Positions 1 to 7,380 are shown, numbered from the stretch's first letter. The stretch is 9,910 bases of DNA from Nitrospirota bacterium (GCA_023248365.1 JAHFER010000041.1:1-9910); one strand, 5' to 3'. Program-made: numbers and translations. Notes: generated by a model from the letters alone, not told the origin.

Positions 1-1
1 T

Positions 2-1612
2 GAAAGTATGGGGATGAGGGATATCCTTGTAAAAATTAAGCCGGATTGTTTTGAAGACCTTATTGCAATACTTGCACTCTACAGGCCAGGTCCGTTAGGA
101 AGCGGCATGGTTGATGATTTTGTAAAACGTAAAAGGGGGCTTGTGCCGGTTACGTATGACCCGCCTGCCCTGGAAGATATTCTGAAAGAGACTTACGGCG
201 TCATCGTCTATCAGGAACAGGTAATGAAGATCGCCAATGTACTTGCAGGATTCAGCCTTGGAGAGGCAGATATATTGCGGCGTGCAATGGGTAAAAAAGA
301 CCCTGAGACCATGTCAAAATTAAAGGAAAGGTTTGTAACCGGTGCGGCACACACGGGTATAAATGAAAAAAAGTCAGGAAAGATTTTTGATCTGATAGAA
401 TTCTTTGCAGGCTATGGTTTTAATAAGTCCCACAGCGCTGCATACGCCCTTATTACCTATCAAACTGCCTTCCTCAAGGTTCACTACCCTGTTGAATATA
501 TGGCGGCAATGCTTACCTGTGACATGGGAAAATTGGATAAGATATCCGCCGGCATACGGGAATGTAAAGATATGGGTATTGAAGTACTACCGCCTGATGT
601 TAATGAGAGTGACAAGGACTTTACTGTCTCAGGAAGGGCAATCAGGTTTGGGATGGTTGCAATAAAAAATGCAGGTGAGGCAGCCATTGACTCTATCATT
701 ACAATCAGGAATGAGGGTGGAAAATTTACTTCAATATTTGATTTCTGCAACCGTGCAGACCTGAGAAAGGTAAACAAAAGGACTATTGAATCACTTATAA
801 AAAGCGGGGCATTTGATTCAACAGGGGCCAGGCGTTCCCAGCTTATGGAAGCGCTTGATAAGGCCATGTCTATAGGAAATGCCAACCAGAAGTCAAAAGA
901 ACAGGTCAGCATATTTGAGGCGCTCACTGCAACAGGCGGAAATTCATTTTCAGAGAAATTGCCGGATATCCCTGAATGGGATGAGCATGAACTCTTAAAA
1001 TATGAAAAGGAGATGATCGGGTTTTACATAACCTCTCACCCGCTGGCAAAATATGAATCAAAGATAAGAAGACACTCTTCAATAACAACAAAAGTCCTTA
1101 TGGATTTAGATGATGGAAAAGAGGTTGCGATCTGTGGTATTATAAGCGAAATCCGGACAACGAATACAAAAAAAGGTGACAGGATGGCGTATGTACGGAT
1201 TGAGGATATTGATGGGAGTGTTGAGGTAATAGTGTTCCCTGAACTTTACAAATCTTCATCTGAATTACTTGTTGCAGAGAAGCCTGTGATAGTAAGCGGC
1301 ATAATGAATAAGAATGAGACAGGCTGCAAGATTAAGGGGAGTAATATTCAGGACCTTTTAAAAGCGCCGGAAAGAAGAACTTCGAAAATGGATATAAGAC
1401 TTCATTCAACGGGCCTGACAACAGAAGACCTGAATTCACTCAAGGGGATATTGATAAACCATATTGGTAAATGTCCTGTATTCCTGCATCTTATCTCTAA
1501 CCATAAGGAATACATCCTCTCCCTTGATAACAACCTGAGTATAAAGCCGTCTGATGAGCTTATAAACTCAATAGAGGGTAAATTTGGCAGGAACTCAGTA
1601 AGTTTCAACTAA
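2..1612 (+). CDS. dnaE: DNA polymerase III subunit alpha, C-terminal half (5' end outside window)
   Basis: This is the 3' part of the replicative polymerase gene, the catalytic chain of DNA polymerase III that copies the chromosome at the fork. The frame is open from base 2, so the ATG at 8 is internal and not the start. Counting from that Met, residues 1-45 hold the conserved LYRPGPLGSGMVDDF block. Residues about 50-110 are fingers sequence (YGVIVYQEQVM, ADILRRAMGKKD). FNKSHSAAYALITYQTAFLK follows near 138-157. A helix-hairpin-helix region (GMVAIKNAGEAAI) lies near 217-230 and an OB-fold near 371-415 (GDRMAYVRIEDIDGSVEVIV). The last ~115 residues are poorly conserved and correspond to the tau-binding end. 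The PHP domain and the catalytic palm aspartates lie upstream, outside the window. The visible 536 codons agree with roughly half of a ~1150-residue DnaE1-type enzyme; I see no sign of the PolC layout. It probably shares a transcript with accA. Confidence 0.97.
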   Translation, partial: ESMGMRDILVKIKPDCFEDLIAILALYRPGPLGSGMVDDFVKRKRGLVPVTYDPPALEDILKETYGVIVYQEQVMKIANVLAGFSLGEADILRRAMGKKDPETMSKLKERFVTGAAHTGINEKKSGKIFDLIEFFAGYGFNKSHSAAYALITYQTAFLKVHYPVEYMAAMLTCDMGKLDKISAGIRECKDMGIEVLPPDVNESDKDFTVSGRAIRFGMVAIKNAGEAAIDSIITIRNEGGKFTSIFDFCNRADLRKVNKRTIESLIKSGAFDSTGARRSQLMEALDKAMSIGNANQKSKEQVSIFEALTATGGNSFSEKLPDIPEWDEHELLKYEKEMIGFYITSHPLAKYESKIRRHSSITTKVLMDLDDGKEVAICGIISEIRTTNTKKGDRMAYVRIEDIDGSVEVIVFPELYKSSSELLVAEKPVIVSGIMNKNETGCKIKGSNIQDLLKAPERRTSKMDIRLHSTGLTTEDLNSLKGILINHIGKCPVFLHLISNHKEYILSLDNNLSIKPSDELINSIEGKFGRNSVSFN

Positions 1613-1623
1613 AGTTTAAAACA

Positions 1624-2580
1624 ATGGCAAAAGAACTACTTGAATTTGAAAAACCTCTGATAGAGATTGAAGAGAAGATAGAAAAGCTTCGAAGCTACGT
1701 TCATGTAGATGACCCGAAGATCAATTCTGAAATAGAAAAGCTCTCTAAACGCTCGCATGAACTCCTCGACCGCATATATGCAAAGCTGACTCCATGGCAA
1801 AAGGCGCAGGTCGCAAGACATCCAAACAGGCCGACTACCTCAGACTATATCAATATGTTTATTGAAGATTTTACAGAGCTTCATGGTGACAGGCACTATG
1901 CTGATGACCCGGCTATAATATGCGGCTTTGGCAGATTCAAAGATATGCCGGTGGTTGTGATTGGCCATCAAAAGGGTACCGGTACCAAGGATAAAATATT
2001 TAGAAACTTTGGTATGCCCAATCCGGAAGGATACAGGAAGGCATTACGCCTGATGCAGCTTGCGGAAAAGTTTAAAAAACCAATTTTGACATTTATAGAT
2101 ACACCTGGCGCCTATCCTGGCATAGGGGCGGAAGAACGCGGACAATCAGAGGCAATTGCAAGAAATCTTTATGAGATGTGCCGGTTAGAGGTACCAATTA
2201 TAGTTTCTGTTATTGGCGAAGGTGGAAGCGGCGGGGCGCTCGCCATTGGAGTAGGTGACAGGATTATCATGTTTGAGCATTCAATCTATTCTGTAATATC
2301 ACCTGAGGGATGCGCTGCCATATTATGGGGAGATGGATCAAGGGCCGCAGAGGCCGCAGACACACTGAAATTGACAGCACAGGATTTGAGAAGGCTCGGA
2401 GTAATAGATTTGATAGTTAAAGAACCAATCGGCGGGACACACAGGGACCCGGAAATGGCTGCACAGAATTTAAAAGAGACAATAGCAAAGGCGCTTAAAG
2501 AGATCGAATCCATACCCGGTGATAAGCTTGCTGTAATGAGGTATGAGAAGTTTAAAAAGATGGGCGCGTATAAAGATTAG
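1624..2580 (+). CDS. accA: Acetyl-CoA carboxylase carboxyltransferase subunit alpha
   Basis: AccA pairs with AccD to form the carboxyltransferase that moves CO2 from biotin on AccB to acetyl-CoA, giving malonyl-CoA, the first committed step of fatty acid synthesis in the cytoplasm. The 318 residues match the usual length (about 319 in E. coli). The N-terminus has the typical helical LEFEKPLIEIEEKIEKLR. Crotonase-fold signatures follow in order: HGDRHYADDPAI (~80-91), GHQKGTGTKDK (~115-125), RNFGMPNPEGYRKALRLMQ, FIDTPGAYPGIGAEERGQSE (~159-178), VIGEGGSGGALAIGVGDR (~196-213) and YSVISPEGCAAILW. The start 11 bases after the dnaE stop is fixed by this N-terminal block, but the stretch before the ATG (1613-1623) is A/T-rich with no Shine-Dalgarno match. 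Translation may therefore depend on coupling to dnaE. No zinc-finger AccD domain is fused or adjacent. The stop is 6 bases from the convergent crcB stop, with no clear terminator hairpin between. Confidence 0.98.
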   Translation: MAKELLEFEKPLIEIEEKIEKLRSYVHVDDPKINSEIEKLSKRSHELLDRIYAKLTPWQKAQVARHPNRPTTSDYINMFIEDFTELHGDRHYADDPAIICGFGRFKDMPVVVIGHQKGTGTKDKIFRNFGMPNPEGYRKALRLMQLAEKFKKPILTFIDTPGAYPGIGAEERGQSEAIARNLYEMCRLEVPIIVSVIGEGGSGGALAIGVGDRIIMFEHSIYSVISPEGCAAILWGDGSRAAEAADTLKLTAQDLRRLGVIDLIVKEPIGGTHRDPEMAAQNLKETIAKALKEIESIPGDKLAVMRYEKFKKMGAYKD

Positions 2581-2586
2581 CTATTA

Positions 2587-2964
2587 CTATATAAGTTGTC
2601 TTGCCGCAAGGATACCAAACCATACAAAAAATATACACAGAAAAATATTGGCAGTAACATTTATCGCTGCATAAAAAAGCTTGCCATCCTGAAGTAACCG
2701 GAATGTCTCATAACTAAAAGCCGAAAAGGTAGTAAGTCCTCCCAAAAATCCAACTGTTATGCCAATGCGCAGTTCAAATGAGATAAGTTCCGTAAGTAGT
2801 CCGTACTCCATGATAAGACCAATTAAGAAGGCACCCACTATATTTACTGCAAATGTGCCATAAGGAAACTCCCTTCCAAAGATGTGATAAACTGCGCCTG
2901 ACAGGTAATAACGGGACAGACATCCAAGGGCGCCGAATATTGTAATGTATAGAACTATACGCAT
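2587..2964 (-). CDS. crcB: Fluoride ion exporter CrcB/FluC
   Basis: CrcB (Fluc) is a small inner-membrane channel that works as an antiparallel dimer and lets fluoride leak out of the cell. The 125 residues fit the family. Four hydrophobic segments are visible at about 3-23, 36-56, 67-90 and 98-121. Family motifs are present: GTFAVNIVGAFLIG with Asn41 in the second segment, and GFLGGLTTFSAFS (72-84), which carries the TTFSxFS pore motif with the phenylalanines and polar residues that line the fluoride path. A conserved Arg18 follows the first segment. It is a single-copy dimer-type gene, not a paired crcB1/crcB2 set within the window. It starts 41 bases after the glmS stop on the same strand, so it is probably the last gene of the glmU-glmS transcript. 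The upstream sequence has only a weak AAG-type ribosome site, and I see no fluoride riboswitch there. It is convergent with accA. Confidence 0.96.
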   Translation of the reverse strand: MRIVLYITIFGALGCLSRYYLSGAVYHIFGREFPYGTFAVNIVGAFLIGLIMEYGLLTELISFELRIGITVGFLGGLTTFSAFSYETFRLLQDGKLFYAAINVTANIFLCIFFVWFGILAARQLI

Positions 2965-3005
2965 TTTAACTTACAGATAATAACCAAATACCAAATTAGC
3001 AAAGC

Positions 3006-4835
3006 TTACTCCACTGTAACACTCTTTGCGAGATTCCTTGGCTGGTCAACGTCACATCCCCGCAGCACCGCGATATGGTATGCCAGTAACTGCAAAGGTA
3101 TTGAAATCAGCACAGGTGTCAGGAGGTGGTCAAATTCAGGGATATAGAATACATGGTCTGCCTTTCCTGCAATATCCTGGTCCCCTTCGGTAGCAACGGC
3201 TATTATCTTGCCGCCGCGTGCCTTGACCTCCATTATATTGCTCAGGACCTTGTCATATACGCCATTTTGGGTTGCCAGCGCAACTGTGGGCATCTTATCA
3301 TCAATAAGGGCTATAGGCCCATGTTTCATCTCGCCGGCGGGATAACCTTCTGCATGGATATAGGATATTTCCTTGAGTTTAAGCGCACCCTCAAGTGCAA
3401 TGGGATAATTGGGGCCCCTGCCGAGAAACAGGAAGTCTCTGGCCTGGAAATATACTTTGGCAACATCTTCAATCTTATCGCATTTTTCCAGCACCTTCTC
3501 AACCATATGAGGGAGTAATGATAGTGTATCTATGCGGCTCTTACAATCAACCTGAGAAAGTGTACCCCTCACTCTTCCAAGATGTAATGCAAGAAGATAG
3601 AGTGCAACTAATTGTGATGTAAATGTCTTTGTCGCTGCAACACCTATCTCCGGACCAGCATGTGTGTAGATAATTCCGTCAGACTCTCTTTGGGCAGTAC
3701 TGCCTACAACATTGCATATTGACAGGGTCTTCCCCTTTTTTCCCTTTGCTTCTCTCATTGCTGCAAGGGTGTCCGCTGTCTCTCCGGATTGTGTAATGGC
3801 AACCAGAAGACTGTTTTCTTTGATAAGCGGGTTACGGTATCTGAATTCAGAGGCAACATCCACCTCAACCGGTACTTTTGCTATCTCCTCTATCATAAAT
3901 TTACCAACAAGGGCGGCGTGCCATGATGTTCCGCATGCCACAATAAAAATATTATTAAGCTCCTTAATATCCTCTTCTGAAATCCCTATCTCATCAAGGT
4001 AAATGTTTCCGGCATCATGAGAAATTCTTCCTCTGATTGTATCCATAATCGCGCGCGGCTGCTCATATATCTCTTTAAGCATAAAGTGTCTGTAACCGCC
4101 CTTTTCTGCCATAACCGGATTCCACAATACTTTTGTTGATTCCTTTTCTATCGGGTTACCCTCAATATCCATAATCTGAATCCCCTCAGGTGAGAGGACG
4201 ATAATCTCTTCATCATCAAGGAAGACTACATCCCTTGTATAACCAAGAATTGCAGGGATATCTGAGGCAAAGAAGGAGCCGCCCTGAGCCAACCCTGCAA
4301 CAAGCGGACAGCCGTTTCTTGCCCCTACAATAATATCAGGCTCTTCCTGCCTTAACGCAGCAATAGCATACGCCCCCTTCACCTCTTTCAATGCCTCCTG
4401 AACTGCCTGAACTAAAGTAAGTCCCTTCTTAACATGGCGGTCTATAAGGTGGGCAATAACCTCGGTATCTGTCTCTGAAGAAAAATGCCGGCCTTCTGCC
4501 ATCAACTCTTTTTTCAGTTGAGTATAATTCTCTATTATCCCGTTATGTACAACAACTATATTATCAACCCTGTGAGGATGTGCATTCTCCTCTGACGGGC
4601 GGCCATGCGTAGCCCATCTGGTATGGCCTATCCCGATCTTACTGGAAAGGTTCTCTCCTGCTAATACAAGTTCAAGGTTCCTCAGCTTTCCCACACTACG
4701 TTTAACCACTATCTTTTCATTCTGGATAAAAGCAACACCAGCAGAGTCATATCCCCTGTATTCAAGCCTCTTAAGCCCGTCTATCAAGATTGGCACTGCG
4801 TTCTGATCACCTACATAGCCGATTATCCCGCACAT
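3006..4835 (-). CDS. glmS: Glutamine-fructose-6-phosphate aminotransferase (isomerizing)
   Basis: GlmS makes glucosamine-6-phosphate from fructose-6-phosphate and glutamine, the entry step to UDP-GlcNAc for peptidoglycan and lipopolysaccharide. The 609 residues equal the E. coli length. The N-terminal class II glutaminase begins MCGIIGYVG, with Cys2 becoming the catalytic N-terminal Cys after Met removal. It continues with HTRWATHGRPSEENAHPH, HNGIIENY and SSETDTEVIAHLI. Two sugar-isomerase (SIS) domains follow: the first around 290-430 (VACGTSWHAA, TQSGETADTLAA, EIGVAATKTFTSQ) and the second around 460-600 (FLGRGPNYPIALEGALKLKE, EGYPAGEMKHGPIAL). The C-terminus DQPRNLAKSVTVE holds the catalytic lysine equivalent to E. 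coli Lys603. GGAGGG (+ strand 4843-4848 read in reverse), 7 bases before the ATG, supports the start. It lies downstream of glmU, separated by a palindromic repeat that could influence its expression. There is no room for, and no sign of, a glmS ribozyme. Confidence 0.98.
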   Translation of the reverse strand: MCGIIGYVGDQNAVPILIDGLKRLEYRGYDSAGVAFIQNEKIVVKRSVGKLRNLELVLAGENLSSKIGIGHTRWATHGRPSEENAHPHRVDNIVVVHNGIIENYTQLKKELMAEGRHFSSETDTEVIAHLIDRHVKKGLTLVQAVQEALKEVKGAYAIAALRQEEPDIIVGARNGCPLVAGLAQGGSFFASDIPAILGYTRDVVFLDDEEIIVLSPEGIQIMDIEGNPIEKESTKVLWNPVMAEKGGYRHFMLKEIYEQPRAIMDTIRGRISHDAGNIYLDEIGISEEDIKELNNIFIVACGTSWHAALVGKFMIEEIAKVPVEVDVASEFRYRNPLIKENSLLVAITQSGETADTLAAMREAKGKKGKTLSICNVVGSTAQRESDGIIYTHAGPEIGVAATKTFTSQLVALYLLALHLGRVRGTLSQVDCKSRIDTLSLLPHMVEKVLEKCDKIEDVAKVYFQARDFLFLGRGPNYPIALEGALKLKEISYIHAEGYPAGEMKHGPIALIDDKMPTVALATQNGVYDKVLSNIMEVKARGGKIIAVATEGDQDIAGKADHVFYIPEFDHLLTPVLISIPLQLLAYHIAVLRGCDVDQPRNLAKSVTVE

Positions 4836-4874
4836 TATGTTGCCCTCCGAGTTTCATCTGAAAATCTGTGTTCA

Positions 4875-4950
4875 AATCCCCCCAGCCCCCCTTTACTAAA
4901 GGGGGGGAAGATGGTCTCCCCCTTTGAAAAAGGGGGATTAAGGGGGATTT
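4875..4950. repeat. Nested C-run/G-run palindromic repeat between glmU and glmS
   Basis: This 76-base element occupies about half of the 146-base glmU-glmS gap. Two adjacent hairpins can be read directly. The first pairs CCCCCCTTT (4886-4894) with AAAGGGGGG (4898-4906). The second pairs CCCCCTTT (4918-4925) with AAAGGGGG (4929-4936). The element is also palindromic as a whole: the left end AAATCCCCCCAGCCCCCCTT and the inverse of the right end AAATCCCCCTTAATCCCCCT differ only in the short middle. Neither strand shows a U-run after a stem, so it is not a classic intrinsic terminator. From memory, CCCCCTTT/AAAGGGGG repeats of this style are dispersed in many environmental bacterial genomes. It resembles a non-coding REP- or MITE-like element, and in RNA it could attenuate or stabilise the glmU-glmS message. 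No coding capacity is evident. Confidence 0.8.
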
Positions 4951-4981
4951 TCATCATCCTTTGTGACAGCACTGTCCATTT

Positions 4982-6388
4982 TTATTTTTCACTTTTCATT
5001 TTTATCTTCTTCCTCTTCTCCGCGTATCCTTCCTTATTCCCCTGCTCAACCCTGCTTATGGCAAGGGCGCCAGGAGGTACATCCTTTGTTACTGTTGACC
5101 CTGCAGCGATCAGAGCGCCATCACCTATATTTACCGGTGCGATAAACTGGACATCACTTCCCACAAAAACATTATTGCCTATTGTAGTCTTATGCTTTTT
5201 ATAGCCATCGTAGTTACAGGTTATTGTACCTGCGCCAATATTCACGCCGCTTCCGATCTCTGCATCACCAAGATATGTAAGGTGATTGGCCTTTGACCCT
5301 TCTCCCATAAAAGCCTTTTTAAGCTCCACAAAATTGCCTATCCTTACATCTTTATCAAGCACTGTACCGGGTCTTATATGGGCAAAAGGACCTATCTGAG
5401 CATTATCTCCGACTTTGCTCTCCTCTATTACACAGGCATCTTTAATAGTAACACCGCACCCTATCCGGCTATCCCTGATTCTGCTATTAGAGTATATAAT
5501 ACAACCTTCTCCTATTACCGTACTTCCCTGAATAAAAGTCCCCGGATATATGGTTACATCACGGGCAATCCTGACATTATCTTCTATATACACAGTCTCA
5601 GGATTTATAAATGTTACCCCGTTCAGCATATGCCTGTTATTTATACGACTCCTCATTATCCCTTCTGCTATTGCAAGCTCAGCCCTTGTATTAATCCCCA
5701 TTACATCTTCCCTTTGCATAGTCTTGTGTGCCACTACCTTCAATCCCTTCCTGATGCCTATCTCAACGCTGTCTGTAATGTAAAACTCCTCCTGTGCATT
5801 CGCAGAACTTATACCGCTGATAATCTTTGAAAGAAAACCACCGTTAAACACATATATTCCGGTATTGATTTCCTTTATTCTCTTTATGCTGTCATCCGCA
5901 TCCCTGTCTTCAACAATCTTTAGAATAGAACCATTATTATCCCGAAAAATCCTTCCATACCCGGACGGGTCATCAACCTCTGTAGTAAGTACTGTAATGG
6001 AGGCTCCTGCCTTTTTATGAGCATCAATAAGTCCTGTGACAGTTTCAGAAGTAATCAGCGGGACATCTCCGCATAAAACAACTATCAGGCCTGTGAAATC
6101 CCGAATGGACTCCACTGCCAGCCTCACTGCATCGGCTGTTCCTTTTTGTTCTGTCTGATGAACTATCTCCACATCTTTTCCAGACAAGACATCCTTAACA
6201 CGGTCTGCCTGATGACCCACTACTACAACGGTCTTCAGGGAAGCCAATTCTCCTGCAGCCTTCACCGGATAAAGTATCATTGGCAGACCTGCAACAGGAT
6301 GGAGGACCTTTGCCACCCCTGACTTCATCCTTTTACCAAGACCGGCGCCAAGTATGATTGTTATAATATCCTCGCTTATATTTCCCAT
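4982..6388 (-). CDS. glmU: Bifunctional GlcNAc-1-P uridyltransferase / GlcN-1-P acetyltransferase
   Basis: GlmU acetylates glucosamine-1-phosphate with acetyl-CoA and then adds UMP from UTP to yield UDP-GlcNAc, the last two steps of the pathway begun by GlmS. The N-terminal half (about 1-235) is a Rossmann-like nucleotidyltransferase: GAGLGKRMKS (14-23), AKVLH (26-30), QTEQKGTADAV (78-88), CGDVPLI with the metal-binding Asp108, GYGRI, INTGIYVF and GINTRAEL. The C-terminal half is a left-handed beta helix of hexapeptide repeats ending in the acetyltransferase site KANHLTYLGDAEIG, with the catalytic His at 369, then GAGTITCNYDG and FVGSDVQFIAPV. At 468 residues it is slightly longer than E. coli GlmU (456), with a lysine-rich tail. 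The nucleotide-binding signature deviates from the usual LAAGxGTRM and PKVLH. AGGAG lies 9 bases before the ATG (+ strand 6398-6402 in reverse). DUF502 is 48 bases upstream and glmS is downstream. Confidence 0.98.
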   Translation of the reverse strand: MGNISEDIITIILGAGLGKRMKSGVAKVLHPVAGLPMILYPVKAAGELASLKTVVVVGHQADRVKDVLSGKDVEIVHQTEQKGTADAVRLAVESIRDFTGLIVVLCGDVPLITSETVTGLIDAHKKAGASITVLTTEVDDPSGYGRIFRDNNGSILKIVEDRDADDSIKRIKEINTGIYVFNGGFLSKIISGISSANAQEEFYITDSVEIGIRKGLKVVAHKTMQREDVMGINTRAELAIAEGIMRSRINNRHMLNGVTFINPETVYIEDNVRIARDVTIYPGTFIQGSTVIGEGCIIYSNSRIRDSRIGCGVTIKDACVIEESKVGDNAQIGPFAHIRPGTVLDKDVRIGNFVELKKAFMGEGSKANHLTYLGDAEIGSGVNIGAGTITCNYDGYKKHKTTIGNNVFVGSDVQFIAPVNIGDGALIAAGSTVTKDVPPGALAISRVEQGNKEGYAEKRKKIKMKSEK

Positions 6389-6401
6389 TATTCCGCACTC
6401 C

Positions 6402-6417
6402 TGTAATACAGATTACA
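6402..6417. repeat. Small perfect inverted repeat just upstream of glmU
   Basis: TGTAAT (6402-6407) and ATTACA (6412-6417) form a 6-base perfect dyad around the 4-base centre ACAG. It sits in the 48-base gap between the DUF502 gene and glmU and touches the glmU ribosome binding site. It could be a small operator or a weak RNA hairpin, but 6-base dyads in A/T-rich spacers also arise by chance. No regulator is implied by the sequence. Confidence 0.3.
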
Positions 6418-6436
6418 CGGCTGATTAACTGATAAA

Positions 6437-7072
6437 TTATTCCCGCAACTTTACCTTAACACTAACACTATCCTTATTACTTCCAGCATAATGAGGCGTA
6501 TAAAGCCCTCCGGAAATTACCATCTTCATACCGTCTTCAACACTCATGGAGAGGGGTGTCACCAAACTCTCCGGTACGAATATAAAAAAACCTGTTGTGG
6601 GAAGGGGTGTATGAGGAACAAAAACATTAATAACCCTCTCTTCAGTAATATACTGAACCTCCCCTTTGGTTACACCTGTTACAAATCCAATGGCATACAT
6701 ACCCTGCCTCGGAAATTCTACAAGTACTACCTTGCTGAAATTTTCCTTCCCCTGCACTGAAACAGTATCCACTATATGCTTAAAAACTGAATATATACTG
6801 CTTACAAGCGGGACCTTTTCCATTAAACCTTCCCATAGTGATACAACCTTTTTCCCGATAAAATTAGTGGCAAAAAAGCCTACGCACAGAATCAGCAGGA
6901 GGAGGGAGAGAATCCCCATACCAGGGATATAATATCTGTCAAAGTTTTTCAGGAAACTGCCAAGAAATCCTTCAAGGAATTTAAGGAGTGTGGACAGTAC
7001 AAGATAAGTCCCCCACATGGGAATGATTACAAGAAGGCCGGTGATGAAATATTTCTTAAAGTAACCTTTCAT
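6437..7072 (-). CDS. DUF502 family membrane protein
   Basis: This 211-residue protein belongs to the DUF502 family, inner-membrane proteins of unknown function common in Gram-negative bacteria. Two transmembrane segments are clear: about 8-30 (ITGLLVIIPMWGTYLVLSTL) and 51-72 (GMGILSLLLLILCVGFFATN). The rest is a soluble domain with the family's conserved blocks: VPLVSSIYSVFKHIVDT (~87-103), KVVLVEFPRQGMYAIGFVTG (114-133), VFVPHTPLPTTGFFIFVP (150-167) and MSVEDGMKMVISGG (176-189). The N-terminal MKGYFKKYFITGLLVIIP is typical and fixes the start, although no good ribosome binding site precedes it. It is the first gene of the - strand run and is followed by glmU after 48 bases, so a link to the cell envelope is plausible but unproven. 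A promoter candidate lies directly upstream and would give a leader of only about 6 bases. Confidence 0.93.
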   Translation of the reverse strand: MKGYFKKYFITGLLVIIPMWGTYLVLSTLLKFLEGFLGSFLKNFDRYYIPGMGILSLLLLILCVGFFATNFIGKKVVSLWEGLMEKVPLVSSIYSVFKHIVDTVSVQGKENFSKVVLVEFPRQGMYAIGFVTGVTKGEVQYITEERVINVFVPHTPLPTTGFFIFVPESLVTPLSMSVEDGMKMVISGGLYTPHYAGSNKDSVSVKVKLRE

Positions 7073-7084
7073 TTTCTAATCATC

Positions 7085-7114
7085 ATCATACAACAATAAG
7101 GCCTGAAGTTTCAA
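7085..7114 (-). promoter_or_regulatory. Candidate sigma-70 type promoter for DUF502-glmU-glmS-crcB
   Basis: Read on the - strand, TTGAAA (7114-7109) and TATGAT (7090-7085) are separated by 18 bases. Both boxes match the -35 and -10 consensus at 5 of 6 positions. The expected transcription start near 7078 lies about 6 bases before the DUF502 ATG, implying a leaderless or nearly leaderless message, which fits the lack of a ribosome binding site. It is predicted by eye only. Confidence 0.5.
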
Positions 7115-7120
7115 GAATAC

Positions 7121-7150
7121 TTTCGTTTTCTTTAATAGCAATGATATAAT
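7121..7150 (+). promoter_or_regulatory. Candidate promoter of the DUF167 gene
   Basis: A perfect -10 hexamer TATAAT at 7145-7150 lies only 8 bases before the DUF167 ATG at 7159. The best -35 position (TTTCGT, 7121-7126, spacer 18) is poor. Transcription would be expected to start at about 7157, practically on the start codon, and no Shine-Dalgarno sequence is present. The two facts agree with a leaderless transcript. Confidence 0.45.
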
Positions 7151-7158
7151 CGGTACTT

Positions 7159-7380
7159 ATGAAAATATCTGTTAAAGTAAAACCTGGTTCAAGAAATGAA
7201 GGGGTATCAAAGGTTGATGATCTTCATTATATTGTCAGTGTAAAAGCGCCGCCGGTTGAGGGGAAGGCCAATGATGCGATTGTAAAAGTCCTGAGCGATT
7301 ATTTTAAAGTCCCAAAAAGTCATATATCAATCTCTAAAGGCGGGCATAGTAAAAATAAGATAATAGAAATATTGTCTTAG
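7159..7380 (+). CDS. DUF167 (YggU-like) small protein
   Basis: A 73-residue protein of the DUF167/YggU family, small alpha/beta proteins widespread in bacteria and archaea with no established function. It is full length. The conserved pattern is visible: VKVKPGSRNEGV near the N-terminus, VSVKAPPVEGKANDAI in the middle (27-42) and a C-terminal KSHISISKGGHSKNKIIEI, corresponding to the family's glycine-rich basic stretch before the last strand. The ATG is supported by the conserved start of the domain. No ribosome binding site is seen, and a -10 box lies 8 bases upstream, suggesting leaderless expression. It is divergent from the DUF502 gene and separated by about 105 bases from the hemerythrin gene, which has its own promoter. 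In other genomes DUF167 genes often sit near YggT or septum-related genes; that is not the case here. Confidence 0.92.
   Translation: MKISVKVKPGSRNEGVSKVDDLHYIVSVKAPPVEGKANDAIVKVLSDYFKVPKSHISISKGGHSKNKIIEILS

Noticed and set aside
484..927. 147-codon open frame antisense to dnaE
   Set aside because: It mirrors the conserved coding frame of DnaE and has no family resemblance; it is treated as a chance antisense frame.
2965..3005. Fluoride (crcB) riboswitch before crcB
   Set aside because: The gap is 41 bases, shorter than the known element, and lacks its conserved GC-rich stems.
4836..4874. glmS ribozyme or riboswitch upstream of glmS
   Set aside because: The leader before the repeat is only about 40 bases, and the repeat is simple C/G hairpins; nothing resembles the conserved ribozyme core.
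4886..4936. Intrinsic terminator between glmU and glmS
   Set aside because: The stems are strong, but neither strand shows a U-run directly after a stem, and the next gene in the same direction is of the same pathway.
4911..5204. Open frame on the + strand over the repeat and the glmU 3' end
   Set aside because: It begins inside the palindrome and runs antisense to well-conserved GlmU sequence; it has no recognisable domain.
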